Source: Ampelomyces quisqualis (Eukaryota; Ascomycota; Dothideomycetes; Pleosporales; Phaeosphaeriaceae). Taken from it: a stretch of 64,000 nt of DNA. The position numbers and the translations under genes were made by a program. Of the stretch, positions 52,994 to 64,000 are shown piece by piece (within the stretch, counting starts at the first letter, position 1; each line of letters starts with the position of its first letter). The notes beneath the pieces are model-generated. The model saw only the letters and a program-made list of their open reading frames with translations. It had not been told where the DNA came from and did not search any database. The DNA is taken from the NCBI GenBank assembly GCA_018398575.1, contig JAGTXZ010000003.1:372001-436000 (forward strand), in the 5' to 3' direction.

Positions 52994-54687
52994 CTACGCC
53001 CTCTCTCTCCCCACCTCGAGCAAGTTCCCGGCGTCCGGGCCCGTGAACTGGTTCCGCCCCGTCGTCACCCAGAACACAAGACTGATAAGCATTACCAACC
53101 CCGTAGCAGCGCTGGTGTAATTCATGTTCTCGCTGTCCACAGGGGTAACCGAAGGAAAGTTGGCGATGATGCATACGAAAGCGAGATAGATAAAGCCAAT
53201 GATGTTGAGAACAATGCCCCACCGACCGAGCGAATACGGGCCTTCGAGTGAGGTCTTTTTGCCGGTGAAGTGGGCAAGAATGCGGGAGAAGAGAGGCATG
53301 AGGTAGGACAGATCTAGAGGTATTAAGAAAGGTCACATATAAGGGGGAGGGCGCAGCTTACAGAATCCTTGTGTGGTAATAGCAATGATTGTATTGAAGC
53401 CAGTGGTGGTGCCAAAGTAGATGGAGTTGAATGCCATTTGAACAACTGCGGTAAGAATAACAGCATTGACGGGTACTTTTCTGCTGGACACTTTGCTGAT
53501 CTGTGCGGAGAAGGGGAGTCCGTTGTCGCGCGCAAATGCGTACACTGCTCGCGAGCCCTCCGCCATGAGCGAGTTGGCGCTGACAATTGCAATCACGGCA
53601 ATCATGGAGGCCAGTGTTGATGCACCAGCAATGCTTCCGGTCGAGTTGAACATGATCTCTATCACTGGCACGCCTGTAGCGGTACCTGCTGTGGTTTCCA
53701 GATCCCCGATGCAGAAGCAGAGCGCAATCAACCAGACAAATCCAGTGAAGAAGCCGATGTAGACCGACAGGATGATGGCTCGTGGCGCTTGTTTGCGGGC
53801 ATTCCGAATTTCTTCCGTCATGTGGGCAGGTGCGTCGTAGCAACACATACCGAATGCGCCTTGGAGAATGCCCAGACATGCGGCGTATGGTGCGTTCCAT
53901 CCGGTAGAGTTCTGGAAGTCACTGAAGACGTATTTGGCCGATTGCTTGTTCTTGTTCGTGGCCAAGATAGTGACTAGACACACAACAAACGCAAGGAGAT
54001 TCCAGACGAAGATGCCTTTTGAGAGCTTGTTCAGGATATGCGGGAGGAAGGTATTCGATGCGACCGCGATGAAAGTGACCAGGTACGCGACGAGTACAGT
54101 ATGCCAGCGCTCGATCGTAAAGCCATAGTTGAGCTGCGCAATTCCGAGGACAAAGTTGGTTGCCACAAAGTTATTGACTGCGCCCATGCAGATGATGCCA
54201 ATTAACATGAACCAGCCGCAGACGTAACTAAGAGGCCGCGCGACACGAGAGGGTGCAAGGATAGCTACCCAGCTGTATTGACCACCTGCAACCGGATATC
54301 TGCTCAAGTCAGTTGGCATTCCTATGCGTCTGCAAGTTTCCATACGCACGCGCTGCACATCTCTGCCATGGAGTACGCCACGGCTAGAGTAACAAGACAC
54401 ACGCCCAGCCATCCCCACACCATCACGGGTGGGCCACCGGATTCCACTCCGATGATGAGAACGCCAGAAAGAGCAGTCCACGAAGTGACGATGCTGAACG
54501 AGAAGCCTACCATGCCCAGCAAACCGAAGCTACGCTTGAGTTCTGGTTCATGTTAGCTGTGCTTCAAAACCTCAATGTGATGGATGTTACCCTGGGTGTA
54601 TCCCAGCTGTACCAGTATTTCATCGTCGCTGTTGGAGCTTCGAAGCTCTCTCTTCTTCTCTTCATCTGCCATGCGGATGGATACCAT
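52994..54687 (-). CDS. Amino acid/choline-type permease (APC superfamily)
   Basis: Four exons: 54687-54591, 54542-54350, 54299-53362 and 53313-52994, with introns of 48-50 bases, giving 515 aa. An alternative start is the Met at 54672. The N-terminus is charged and cytosolic (MADEEKKRELRSSNSDDEIL). It is followed by LKRSFGLLGMVGFSFSI, the first helix of the amino acid/choline transporter family, and about 12 membrane helices. Family landmarks are SGGPPVMVWGW, YPVAGGQYSWVAILAP, CCYDAPAHMTEEI (helix 6 region) and ARDNGLPFS. The C-terminal tail is short. The closest types are the yeast choline permease Hnm1 and fungal GABA permeases. The substrate cannot be set from sequence alone. Location: plasma membrane is the usual site. 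Confidence 0.93.
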
Positions 54688-56326
54688 GATTAGCAGTAAA
54701 AGGAAGAATATCGAGAGAAGGAACGGGCAAAGAGTTACCCAGAAAGCATTGATCACTGACGTATTCGCAAGCCATGGCTGTTTATGTAGTCAAGTTAGGT
54801 GAAGCATCGGTCGGTGTCGATCTATCATCTGCAGCCGTAGTCGTGACATTCTGGCGTTACAACACTCCACCTATCGTGGGCACGCGCGATAGGAGAGTTT
54901 CCCTAGCCAAGCGGCGGAAGTATAACAGGCCAATACGAGAGCCAGCTTCTGCTGCCGTCCTTGGCCTTCGAGCGTCTAAGATGATATTTAACACTGGGGC
55001 CATGCTTCGGCCGCTAGGTTAGGGAAACACTAGCACTCTCTTGCGCGTCCCTCCGACTCCCTCGGCTTGCTGTACTACCCGGGCCCACCAATGCATGCTT
55101 GTTGCTTGCAATAACGACGGAGTCGCCGATGGGCTCGAGAAGTAGAATCGTAGAGGAAAAGAGGTGTTGCAGCGTGCCTGTTGTTATTGATGACATCTAC
55201 CTCACACCTGACCAGACGTCAAAACATGAGCTAAAGGGGAATTCAAGGACTAACCCTTGGCCCAGTTTAGGTCAAACCTTCCAAGACCAAGTCTGTAAAA
55301 TGCTATACTCTAGAGCTGTTGGTCTACACGTTACTGTACATATAAGCCGAAATGCATCCGCAACGCGTGGCTGGAGGGTGCATCGGCTGAACAGGACACG
55401 AGCGTTATCAACGGTTATGCATGCAAGATGCGCGCATGGGAGATAGTCAAAAGCTTCTTATCTGGGCCGTCGGAGCATCTGCCATTGGTCGGCGTCGTGC
55501 ATGAAGGATTAGTCAAGATAGGCAGTGGCGAGGCGATAGACGCGAGGGGATTTTAAAGTGTCGCTTGGGTCCGGCAATAGTTACAATGTGTTGGGCATTG
55601 CTGAGCTTGCGTTGAAGGCACGCTTCTGCTTCTGCTTGGAAAAAACATCTGACGCGCAGAGCAAGCAGCGGCAAGGAAGAACAGCAAGCCAAAGTTGGTG
55701 TCACATCAAGTTCACGCATTCGAGGCTACAGCAGGTGCACGTGACTTAATTCACAACACTATGTTCTTCAACCACCACCACCACCAATAACAAACCCACA
55801 ATCCTCACACTTCTGAATCATGAAACGCCAACTACCCAGCTCAATATCCCTTCCCACATACTTCCAAATTCGCGTCTCCCACGACTATCCTCCTCCTACC
55901 GTGTGTATTGGAGGAACAGGTGAGTGAAGGGTCGAAGAATTGGCCGTTGAAGGCGATTAGCGCTGAGGGTGGGTTGTTTGGGGTCACGTGTAGCTGTAAG
56001 GAGATGAAGGTGGCAGTGAGGACGGGGATCAGAGCGCCCAACGAAAGAGTAGACGAAGACACTGAAGTAAGCGAAGGGCAAGAGAAGGAGGTAAGCAAGA
56101 ACATGATGTGCATAGAACGTGTATGCATTGACTATATCAGCCATATGTCGGCTCGCTGCCTCATACCATTGAACCATTGTCAGACCACCCATGATAACGC
56201 CGGATCCTGTACCCAAATCATGTCCATGAACAATATGTCGCGAGCGTCTGGACAACCATGAACCGAGCGGCTTGCCGGAGTCGGTGCGTGTTGAAGACGC
56301 GCAGTGACGAGAGAAGATGAAGATGT
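54688..56326. other. Intergenic, no firm gene
   Basis: Promoter of the permease gene, then non-coding sequence to the 3' flank of histone H4. A minus-strand ATG frame at 55841-56128 (95 codons, hydrophobic N-terminal part) is overlapped by another hydrophobic frame. Neither can be supported. Confidence 0.4.
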
Positions 56327-56833
<507 letters not shown>

Positions 56834-57589
56834 GTTGGTAGATTGTTAGTGTGGTGGGTTGTGGTGGGGATTGTTGTTGAACGCAGATGGCAGCGTTGGT
56901 CGAGGCGGATGAGATAGACGGGGGAGTTGAAGAGGAACAACGGCGCTCAGCGGGCGGGCGGGCTGGGATAAATAGGCGGGCGCGCGCTGCAAGATCACAG
57001 ATCACACGGCGGCGGCGCTAGGCGGGTTTGGGAACAGGCAGAAACATGAGCAGGCGCAGGAGAAAATCACAGCAAGCACCACGGCCGTTTGCCGCGGCGC
57101 AGGAGGAAAATCAAAAGTTGCGGAAAGCAGCCTCTCCAAAATCGCTTTGCTTGTTTGGTAGCCGCGCCGCGCCTGCCGGTCTGCGGGTCGAGACGTGGCC
57201 CGTGCGACCAACTCCACTCGCGTCGCTGCACTCATTACCGTCGCCTACCGAGTGTCGACGCGTGTCGATTGCACATGTATAGCATCAAGTTTCATGAGTC
57301 CTGCGCCCGACGCAAGTGGTCAACACGTCGGCCACATTGTCATGAGTACGAATGAACGGGAGCACATCACGCGCCGGAAGTTGCGCTCCTGCCACTGGGA
57401 AGACTTGGAGTAGAATGATACAGACTGGTACAATCATCTACGTACAGCACAAACGAAATCTCTGTAGCGTGTAATTCAAAGCCCTTGCTTGAGCAGCCTG
57501 ACCTCTTGGCCGCCTTGGTCATCCAAGTCAGGGCGCTGAGGCAGAGACCCCTCGCCACCATCGTGAAGTAACGCCTCTCTGCCATCATT
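56834..57589. other. Promoter side of histone H4 and 3' flank of the next gene
   Basis: GC-rich upstream region of H4. No further gene is supportable. Confidence 0.5.
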
Positions 57590-58864
57590 TCACTTTGACA
57601 AGCCCATCTTCTCGCCTGACGCCTCGTAGACTGGGGGCGCCTCATATGCCGGTAGTTCTGCATACTCCTGCTTCTCACACTGCTCCTCGGCCTCGACTTC
57701 AGCCTCGCCCTCCTCAACATCTTCTTCCAAAGCGATCCTCCGGTATTCTTGTCCGCGGACCTTGGCAATAACAATAGCAATAATTGTGCCCAGCACCATT
57801 CCAAGGAGGTATGTTACAGTTCCAGCAAAGATACCGACGATGATGGGGATGAAGACGGTAAAGAAGGCGCGGCGTGCAAACGAGTGCATGCGGTGCTGCG
57901 AGTGGTGACCGTGGCCCATGTGATGCGGGCGGTGGTGTGGGCGGTGATGCGGGCGGTGGTGTGGGCGGTGATGAGGACGGCCGGGGCGGAACCTGTGGGG
58001 GGGCTTGCCTTGCCAAACTCCCTCCATCATAGGGTTGGAGTGTCCGTGGGGTCGCTTGCCACAGCCCTTGCCCATCTTCTTCATCTTCTCGATCCTCTCG
58101 GCCACGATGCCCTTCCATTTGCACAGAAGTGGCCACTCATTGCAGTTCCCCTCCTTCGCGGGCTGTGTCACATCCCAAGCCTCTGTTGCGACCATCGATT
58201 CAATGAAGAGGCTACCGCTCGCTTCTTTAATAACCTCAATTTCGAGAGTAGGAAGCTCGACGGCGACGCCCTCGATGGAAGCGATCTGGAGGGCCATGGG
58301 GAGGAATTCAACTCCCTGCTCGGGGTTTGCTCGGGCGCCCTTGAAGTGGAAGGTATAACTGGTGACAAGGAGGTGCAGGGGTTCGTCATTGTTTGGGTCG
58401 ACCTGAGTGACGTAGAAGGATGGGTTTCCATCGTTGATACTCGGGGGGAACAGCTGATGCCCGGTTTCGGTTTGAAGAACAGTGTCTTCATAGCCACCAG
58501 TTTGCAGGTTGAGGAGCTGCGGCGCATTAGCAAAGTGTCGCTGGATCACAGCTGCAGGGCACGCAAGGCTGAGTGTGCTCGAGGCTTGCTACTGTTACGG
58601 TGGCCAAATACTCACAAAAGTGTTGCCTGCGTTCTCTTTCCACGAGATGCCGGCCTCCTCCAGTGTCGCAAATGCACAACCTGGGCAGCTTAGAGCGACC
58701 GAGCGGCTTCTGAGGTCGAGGCGAAAGTCTTCGATTCCATATCCTTCGGCGGCGTAGCTGTCGTGGAGGTCGTCCGGAATCACAGTGTGTGGGGAAAGTG
58801 GGGGAAGTATGGCGCTGGCGGCCAGCACCAGGCTGGCGATAACACCCAGTTTGTTCAAAGACAT
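57590..58864 (-). CDS. DUF7728-like membrane protein with PPxY motif
   Basis: Two exons: 58864-58616 and 58540-57590, with a 75-base intron, giving 399 aa. The signal peptide is MSLNKLGVIASLVLAASAIL. The lumenal part has the CPGCAF motif followed by ATLEEAGISWKENAGNTF, typical of the fungal DUF7728 family. A His/Pro/Arg-rich stretch with five RPHH-type units (about 57905-57980) precedes a long hydrophobic helix (FFTVFIPIIVGIFAGTVTYL, then LGMVLGTIIAIVIA). The tail is acidic and ends with LPAYEAPPVYEASG. PPVY (residues 385-388) is a PPxY motif, the ligand of WW domains such as those of Nedd4/Rsp5 ubiquitin ligases. A type I ER/vacuolar or plasma-membrane protein is likely; function unknown. 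Confidence 0.8.
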
Positions 58865-60116
58865 TTCCAGTATGCTGAACGAGAGCGCAAGTTCAAGAGT
58901 AGGGAAGGGGTTGTGGAAAAGGAGGGTCCTGCTTGGATACAAAGACGCCTAGCCTGACGGACCTCCGCAGCCGCGTCATCCTTCACGTGGGCCTCACGGG
59001 CCGAATGGTGAACATCCATCTGTCGCAGCCATAACCCCTTCTTGAAACACAAGTGGATTGATTCACAGCCAGGGCCGCATCTTGAAGTCTAGACCATCCG
59101 TGTTTGTGGTGACATTGCTGTCAGGTACGTTCATCGTGCTGCACGTCTTGAAGTTGCATGTCGAGGTGAGGGTCAAAGATCTAAATGCTTACCCGTCCGC
59201 ATGATTGCAGGCCAGCGTGCGAAGTTGCTGCGCCATCGCCTCAGCCTTGTGTGTGTGCACGAGCAGAGACGGCGCCACGAGTCTGAATCTGCCCATCCAA
59301 TTCGCCGCAAAGCCGTGGATGCATCATTTGTACGGAGTAGAGCAAGATGAACATGTGCGCTCCGGAATGGGAGTACATGAACACGAGTGACGAGACTTAT
59401 CGCTGCGCACGATGAAGCCATGATATGTACAGAGAACAGGTAAGAATGCTGGTAAGACATGGTACCAGTTGCGAAAAGAAAATCGAACTCTTCTGCGTGC
59501 ACAGCGTACAGAGACAGTGACCACCTCGGGATATTCGAAGCCAGAACAGACGTCATCGTGCAAGGTACTACCGGAAAAAGTGGTGGCATGGGCATGGCAT
59601 GTCTCAGCGCGCGCATGATCAGATGGATTGCTTCCTGACCGTAAAAATTCACAAGTAGGCTTTTGACCCTAAACCTAGATAGGACAGTAGGGAGTTGCTC
59701 GCACTGAAGCACCACAAGTGGAAGAAGAAAAAGGCAGATCTAACACGTCCTGGCTAATCAGGTGTGCGTTATCGCTGTACATACTACTGTCAAAAGTGAC
59801 AAAAACTCTCTCTCCGTACGGACTAAGATTAGCCAACAAGTCAGGATTCTGTATCGGTCGGGCGCAAATGATCAAGTCGAACGGGGGGGCAGCGCAGTGT
59901 CTACGTCATTTGCGAAGCCGCAAAAGCGACAGGCCAACCCATTTCCAAGGTCCTACAACCCCACCACACGCCGGGGAGTCAACAAGGCCCGCAACACTTG
60001 ATAAGTCAGTCAGGTCACCGCGCGTGCATATTTTCTGCGCCCTTTATCCGTGCCTCTTCCCCTCCCCCCTGACGTTACTTTCTGCTTGCCCGCCACGCAC
60101 ATCCCCCGCTGCTTTC
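58865..60116. other. Divergent intergenic region
   Basis: Promoters of the DUF7728-like gene (-) and the DUF8035-like gene (+). A nonamer copy lies at 59331-59339. An in-frame open stretch upstream of 60255 begins at 59718 but has no protein character before the ATG used. Confidence 0.5.
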
Positions 60117-60220
60117 CAGCGCGGCTCATCCCATCTCCGTCCCAGCGCGGCTCATCCCATCTCCGTCCCAGCGCGGCTCATCCCATCTCCGTCCCAGCGC
60201 GGCTCATCCCATCTCCGTCC
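60117..60220 (+). repeat. 26-bp tandem repeat, four perfect copies
   Basis: Four head-to-tail perfect copies of a 26-base unit beginning CAGCGCGGCTCATCCCATCT and ending CCGTCC, at 60117, 60143, 60169 and 60195. The array ends 34 bases before the ATG of the DUF8035-like gene, so it is probably in the 5' UTR or core promoter. Confidence 0.95.
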
Positions 60221-60254
60221 CAGCCTGCCCCTCCCCTCTCCACCCACGGCCGCC

Positions 60255-61930
60255 ATGTCGCGCCGCTACCCCACCGCAGAGCTGTACGAGGAGCGTGAGC
60301 GCGACTTCTATCGCGGCGGCAACCGCAGCCACGCCAACTATGACGAGCTCGATGTTGAGCTTCGTCGTGGCGCGGACCCCAGGCGCAGCGCTCCCGACTT
60401 TCTCCGCGAGGACTACAACCGCCCTACTGCAGGCCCGCTGGTGGTGCGCCCACGTGAGGACGAATTCTCCCGGCCGGGGCCGAGAAGCCATCGCGGAGGC
60501 TTTGACGACGACACGCGCTCAGTCCGCAGCAGTCGCCCGCCTCCCCCGCCGTCAAGTATCAGGGATCACGAGGCCCCGCCGCGCCGCGGAACCCGTGACT
60601 TTGAGCGGGATGAGACGGATATCAGAATCAGTCGCCGAGAGCAGTCGCGGCCGAGAGAGCCCGAACTTCGCGCAGTGGAGCGCGAGGACATTGTTTTCCG
60701 CCGCGGCGACGGCCCCCGTCAGGCCCCTCGTGAAGTAGACATCGAGCACGACGACGTGCGCTTCCGGGGCCGTGGGCGTGAAGGTGTCGATATCCACGCC
60801 AGCCGCAGCGAGGTCAGTCGCCATGGCAGGGACGTTTCTGCCGAACGAGGCTCTATCCGCTTCCAAGAGCGGGATGGCAATTTCGAGCTTCGCGCCAATC
60901 GCCGCGAGTTCAGCCGCGATGGCCGCGACACCAGCCGAGAGAGAAGCTCCCTAACCATCAGAGGCGGTCGCGAGAGGAGTCTGCCCCCTCCGCGGTCGCG
61001 TGGAGAACTAGTCGCGCGTGAGCACGAGGAATTCACCGTTCGCCGCCGCGATACTTCTCCCCAAGCGCGCGAAGTCATCAAGGACGAGATCATTATTAGG
61101 CGTAAAGAAGAGCGAATGCCATCACCGTCTCCCTCACCACCTCCTCAACTACCGCCGCCGCCACCGCCACTGGAGCCAGAAATCAGGCCACCAATCATCC
61201 AGGAGATCATCACACACCATCGACACATTGATCATGGTATGCCTGCATTGCTTAATGGTAGCTTAGCCTTTTGCTAATCTGCCTTCAGGTGTTGAGCGAG
61301 CGCGTTCCCCTACCCCGCCTCCAATGCCAGCGCCTCCTTCCCCACCTCGCGCCGTGAACGAAACCCTCGAGATCGATATCAGGCGAAGAGAGTAAGTACT
61401 TCGAACTTGGTCAACATGCATAGCTAAACGGAATGCAGGAGCCGTAGCCGCGGGCCTGGTCGTGGCCGCGAGTACGAGGATTTGAACCTCGAAATCGACA
61501 TCAACCGGGAGAATGGTAAACACTCGCAATCCCACACTGCAATGCAGCACTAATGCTCAATTTACAGGCGAGTTCAACGTAAAGCCAAGGAAGAAGGATA
61601 TGTGGACCGAGGTCACCAAAGATTTGGTAATCAGGGAAGCCATCGATCAGATGGGCTACTCATGCGAGGAGACCGAAGACTTCTTTTATGTCATGGAGTA
61701 TCTCAAATACGTAAGTCACATCTTACGATGGTCACAACAGTCATACTGATGTCTTGTAGGAGGACGTTCTGCAGCTTGTCGAACTCTCGGACGAGCTTCG
61801 CCGAAAGCGCAAGCTCCGCATCGAGTTCGAGCGCACGACTATTCGCGATCCGCCGAGATCTTCTGGCTACGACGAAAAGTTCTACGAGCGTGAGGTTTCG
61901 TACGATAGACATCGTCAACGCTATCGTTAA
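60255..61930 (+). CDS. DUF8035-like protein, Arg/Glu-rich
   Basis: Five exons: 60255-61236, 61289-61391, 61439-61515, 61568-61710 and 61760-61930. All introns are GT-AG and all phases close, giving 491 aa. Most of the protein is charged and disordered (repeats such as RREFSRDGRDTSRERSS and DIEHDDVRFRGRGREGVDIH) with a Pro-rich part (PPPQLPPPPPPLEPE). The folded part is at the C-terminus: MWTEVTKDLVIREAIDQMGY, then CEETEDFFYVMEYLKYEDVL and LVELSDELRRKRKLRIEFE. That segment is what I recognise as the DUF8035 domain of ascomycete proteins. The Arg/Ser/Asp-rich body suggests a nuclear or RNA-associated protein, but nothing here proves it. Confidence 0.8.
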
Positions 61931-63120
61931 ATTCGTCCAAGGTGGCGTGCTCGCTGCATTGCTCTGCAGCCACAATGTCACCGGATTCAAGACGTGGGAG
62001 ACATCACAACCAGTCTCATATCTGGAACAGCCACATCCGCTTGTCTCGGCGAGCGCGTGATTCCCTTCGTCTAGCAACATGCAAACGCCCGAGGGGCTGG
62101 AGTTTTATAGCTCATCGTTTGGCGAGCGTCTCAACATGATGCCAGACCACATGACGACATAACGGTCCGCCAAGGTCTCCGTAGTTCGTGGACTTGCACA
62201 TTTTTACGACAATTATGACTATGACCAGCATCGGCCGGAGCGAATAAGAGGTGGGCAGTTTTGCGTTTTCTTTCCAGTATTTCCGAGTATTGCAATTCTT
62301 CGGGCTTGACCAGCTATTTTGTGGTGCTCTTACAGATCTCTGGTGACGATGGTGTAGCGAATGGGAGGTAAATACATCTCTTTTCTTCTGCGACAGTAAT
62401 CAATCGATACATCTTGACATTCCACGGAGAAGAGCGTGATATCGAAATGTGGTGTTTGTGGCAAGGAGGTTATGAATAGAACCTTGGCCAAGCATCTACC
62501 GATGTCCTGACTCCTGATCAAGTTGGCGCAGTGCATGCAGCGCTCCCAGAATAAGCGCACTTTAACGGCGGGCCGCCCTTGCTTTTTTCCTGCTGATTAG
62601 CAACTCCACTCCTTTGCGTGCCCATAAAGTGTACATTGCCGAACGACCAAGGTTGACTGGTTCGCTTGGTTGCGTGCACAAATAAACCTCTTGCTCACAC
62701 CTCTAAAAATACAGTTGCCAGCAATCAACATGCATGCATGCCAAAGGCGCCAAACTATCTGAATCGCACAGGCTGGTGTGGCGCTGCACTCCCCGGAACT
62801 ACGCCCCCCGAGCTAAACATGAAACCCCTGGCTTTAAGCGCCCAATCCAAGTGTGTGCCAGTCGCGATGATCGTGTCTGGCAGTAGCTTATTGGCAAGTG
62901 CGTGAGACCATGCAAGGACGCAAATCAGAGGCGCTTGGTGAACGGATGAGGCGTTGCTGTTTCAGGATGCAAGAGTCGTCGTTGTGGTATAAGGTTGGGG
63001 TAAGGGCGCCTGTAGCGCTGTCAGTCTGTTGGTTAGGTTGCCTCCGTTGCTGTTTCATCGCTTTCTGTTCTTTCTTGATACTGTTGTTACCATTTGTAGT
63101 CGCTACTTTGACTAGTCGCG
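61931..63120. other. Intergenic, no supportable gene
   Basis: 3' flank of the DUF8035-like gene and promoter side of the DOMON gene. Only short featureless frames are present. Confidence 0.5.
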
Positions 63121-64000
63121 ATGTCTAGCTTTCGTGCGCGAAGTGGTGCGCTGGTTGCGCTTCTGAGCTGTAAGACCTCACATTCCGCACGGCTTCGAGG
63201 CTGGACTGCACGATGCGATCATGAACTGACACTGTTATATAGTTTTACCATTTTTCACTTTCGCTCAGAACTCTATCACCATATCTGCTTCAACATTCTT
63301 CCTCGAGGAAACCCAAACGCAATTCTCAGTCAATGTCGCCAGCAACTCAAACGATGTGTTCCTCTACTTCACCAGTCCGGCATACTCATGGGTCGGTGTA
63401 GGCTTTGGTGAAAAGATGGAAGAGAGTCTGATGTTTGTCATGTATCCAAGTGAGACCGGCGACAATGTTACAATCTCTCCGCGCATCGGTAGCAAAAATG
63501 CGGAGCCCACCTTCTCTTCGAAGATCAACCTGGAGGTCCTACCCGGAACGACTGTCAACGATTCTATGCTCTTGTTGAAGGCAGTGTGCCACAACTGTCG
63601 CAACTTCATGGACATAAAGGCTACCGCGCAGCCGATGATGTATGCCTTCGGCCATGGAACTCGATTATACTCCAATTCACCGGCCGCAAACTTGAAGCGC
63701 CACATTCGTTATGGCCACTTTGATATGGACATGACTACTGCGACGGGTATCGGTGGGGTGCCTGCGAAGAGCAATGTATCAAGTGGCATTACACTGAAGG
63801 GACCAATGGTACGAGACCATGATCGCGCAAACCTCGCGCATGCCATCATTGGATGCTTAGCTTTGTTCGTCATATGGCCACTCAACGTTTTGTTTGCTGG
63901 CTTCTTCAAGAACATTCGCATACATATTGGGGTCACTGTGGTCATCATGGCATTTCTTGCCGTTGCGTATGCGCTTGGTATCTCGACCTCAGCACAGTTT
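63121..64000 (+). CDS. DOMON-cytochrome b561 protein, 5' part
   Basis: Exon 1 is 63121-63169 and a 73-base intron (63170-63242) joins it to an exon that is open to the window end. The splice restores a signal peptide, MSSFRARSGALVALLSFLPF then FTFAQ. The DOMON domain follows: TFFLEETQTQFSVNVASNSN, SPAYSWVGVGFGEKMEESLM, GDNVTISPRIGSKN, AVCHNCRNF and MMYAFGHG. The Met in EKMEES and the His in FGHG are candidate haem ligands, as in the cellobiose dehydrogenase cytochrome domain. After a linker come helices with RANLAHAIIGCLALFVIWPL and NIRIHIGVTVVIMAFLAVAY, the start of a b561-type transmembrane domain. Predicted role: extracytoplasmic electron transfer. The C-terminus is beyond the window. Confidence 0.9.

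Noticed and set aside
57749..58693. Plus-strand open frame of 314 codons
   Set aside because: Antisense of the DUF7728-like gene, whose signal peptide, CPGC motif and splice phases fit the minus strand.

Overview
The window is fungal nuclear DNA from a filamentous ascomycete (Pezizomycotina, probably Dothideomycetes such as Pleosporales). The evidence is many GT-AG introns of about 47-60 bases with CTAA/CTGAC-like branch points, a three-exon histone H4, an OCH1-type mannosyltransferase, an RfeG-like protein, DUF7728- and DUF8035-like proteins, and relics with C-to-T type lesions that suggest repeat-induced point mutation (RIP). I cannot name the species. Exon boundaries were worked out by hand from reading frames, splice sites and family conservation. 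No tRNA, rRNA or CRISPR array was seen.

Layout. 1-5.6 kb: a small Cys-rich two-module protein, a conserved fungal protein and a broken arrestin-like locus. 5.8-14.5 kb: annexin with a Q/G/P/Y-rich head, a small Pro/His-rich protein, an OCH1-type Golgi mannosyltransferase, a short inverted-repeat element and an LRR-like conserved protein. 14.5-18.8 kb: gene-poor, with two broken protein-kinase copies and a frameshifted short gene. 18.8-29.2 kb: dense housekeeping block with an acyl-CoA synthetase, a GRAM-TBC-EF-hand Rab GAP, two short-chain dehydrogenases and a tail-anchored inositol 5-phosphatase. 29.2-39.0 kb: gene desert holding one small intact Cys-rich gene and several decayed genes, including an MFS transporter relic. 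39.0-64.0 kb: DNA polymerase eta, a small membrane protein, a secreted glycoprotein, RfeG-like protein, GST-like protein, a coiled-coil tail-anchored protein with LC8-type motifs, an amino acid/choline-type permease, histone H4, a DUF7728-like membrane protein with a PPxY motif, a DUF8035-like protein, and the 5' part of a DOMON-cytochrome b561 gene that runs off the window.

The genes do not form one pathway or a biosynthetic cluster. The picture is conserved core genes separated by two decayed stretches (about 14.5-18.0 and 29.2-39.0 kb). A nonamer, TACGGAGTA, recurs ten times and every copy I found is outside the coding exons called here. I found no clear new multi-gene system. The best leads are the recurring nonamer, the LC8-type motif cluster, the inverted-repeat element touching a stop codon, and the decayed kinase and transporter copies.
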